From an uncultured Opitutales bacterium (GTDB lineage: Bacteria; Verrucomicrobiota; Verrucomicrobiia; Opitutales; Seribacteraceae), in contig CALSTX010000005.1 in NCBI GenBank assembly GCA_943789375.1, positions 1-64,000 on the forward strand: a stretch of DNA of 64,000 nucleotides. Direction: 5' to 3'. This document shows, one piece after another, positions 63,625 to 64,000 of the stretch. Positions within the stretch are counted from its first letter, which is position 1. Each line of letters begins with the position of its first letter. The translations under genes and the position numbers were made by a program. The notes beneath the pieces were generated by a model. The model was not told where the DNA came from and searched no databases. It saw nothing but the letters and a program-made list of their open reading frames with translations.

Positions 63625-64000
63625 ATGGCCATTTTTAAACCTTTTAGAGCATTACGCCCAGATCCAAAATACGCAAAAGATGTCGCATCGCGTCCCTATG
63701 ACGTATTGAATGCCCGAGAGGCAAGAGAGGAAGCAGACGGTAACAAGTATTCTTTTCTACGGGTCATAAAACCTGAACTGGAATTATCAGACGATATCGA
63801 CCCATATGGGGCTGATGTTTATGAGCAAGGTTTAAAGAATTTAAATCTTTTGCGTTCAGAAAACATTCTTCAGCGAGATGATAAACCTTCGTTTTACATC
63901 TACAGGCTGACGATGAATGACCGGGAGCAGACAGGCATAGTGGGATGCTGTAATTATCAAGAATACTTTGATGGTCATATAAAAAAGCATGAACTTACCC
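63625..64000 (+). CDS. DUF1015-family protein, truncated at window end
   Basis: The open frame from the ATG at 63625 is continuous to the edge. It reads MAIFKPFRALRPDPKYAKDV, then SRPYDVLNAREAREEADGN and SFLRVIKPELELS, characteristic of the DUF1015 family (some members are free-serine kinases, SerK). This is the N-terminal 125 residues. The biochemical role is uncertain here. It lies 39 bases after csrA but is not a flagellar gene. Confidence 0.8.
   Translation, partial: MAIFKPFRALRPDPKYAKDVASRPYDVLNAREAREEADGNKYSFLRVIKPELELSDDIDPYGADVYEQGLKNLNLLRSENILQRDDKPSFYIYRLTMNDREQTGIVGCCNYQEYFDGHIKKHELT

Overview
The window reads as a moderately AT-rich, Gram-negative chromosome segment, most likely from a marine Verrucomicrobiota of the class Opitutae or a close relative. 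This placement is an inference. It rests on L- and P-ring flagellar genes (two membranes), a run of small pseudopilin genes, a giant secreted cadherin/Ig-like protein ending in a Trp/Tyr-rich domain, a decayed kelch-type secreted protein, and widespread weak or absent Shine-Dalgarno sequences. Nothing here is a ribosomal marker, so the phylum call is tentative.

Layout. 1-1302: remains of a secreted kelch-type gene with several frameshifts, a non-coding stretch and tRNA-Asp(GTC). 1428-6843: a co-directional housekeeping block (metallo-beta-lactamase-fold hydrolase, DinG-like helicase, PP2C phosphatase, TPR protein, MurJ flippase). 6885-9699: four consecutive pseudopilins. 9703-11884: MenA-like prenyltransferase and an M29-like peptidase homologue. 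12020-22534: a 3504-residue secreted protein with two apparently intact type-1 copper (cupredoxin) sites, beta-propellers and many cadherin/Ig-like domains. 22536-27548: dxs and xseB (minus strand), a CAAX-type M48 protease, a VanZ-like gene and an FmdB-like gene (each with one frameshift), and a small lipoprotein. 27557-29136: a PAS histidine kinase (one frameshift) divergent from the flagellar cluster.

29291-63585 is one co-directional flagellar supercluster: flgBC-fliEFGHIJ-motE-like-fliK-flgDE-fliLMNOPQR-flhBA-flhF-orf-fliA-motAB-orf-flgFGAHIJ-flgN-flgKL-fliW-csrA. It supplies the basal body, export gate, switch, hook, stator, sigma-28 and the FliW/CsrA post-transcriptional switch. Two sequences match the sigma-54 -24/-12 consensus with the exact GG-N10-GC spacing, immediately before flgB and flgF. 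In both cases the predicted transcription start falls only 1-3 nt before the start codon. With the divergent NtrB/FlgS-like kinase this suggests a two-tier sigma-54 flagellar hierarchy with nearly leaderless transcripts. A DUF1015 gene begins at 63625 and runs off the window. No flagellin, filament cap, flhG or chemotaxis gene lies in the window.

The most unusual feature is the hook-filament junction. FlgK is 1105 residues and FlgL 1327, several times the usual FlgL size, while the hook protein FlgE is a near-minimal 284 residues. The inserts in FlgK and FlgL carry repeated chitin-binding (CBM5/12)-like W...GD.V.Y.G..Y motifs and a shared NG...GG motif of the kind seen in phage tail fibres. 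FlgK also has a lipoyl/biotinyl-like segment. I suggest a carbohydrate-binding 'collar' at the junction, which the sequence alone cannot prove.

Five genes (VanZ-like, FmdB-like, histidine kinase, flgC, flhA) are each broken by exactly one single-base indel, mostly in short homopolymers, while every other flagellar gene is intact. Sequencing or assembly error is the simplest explanation.
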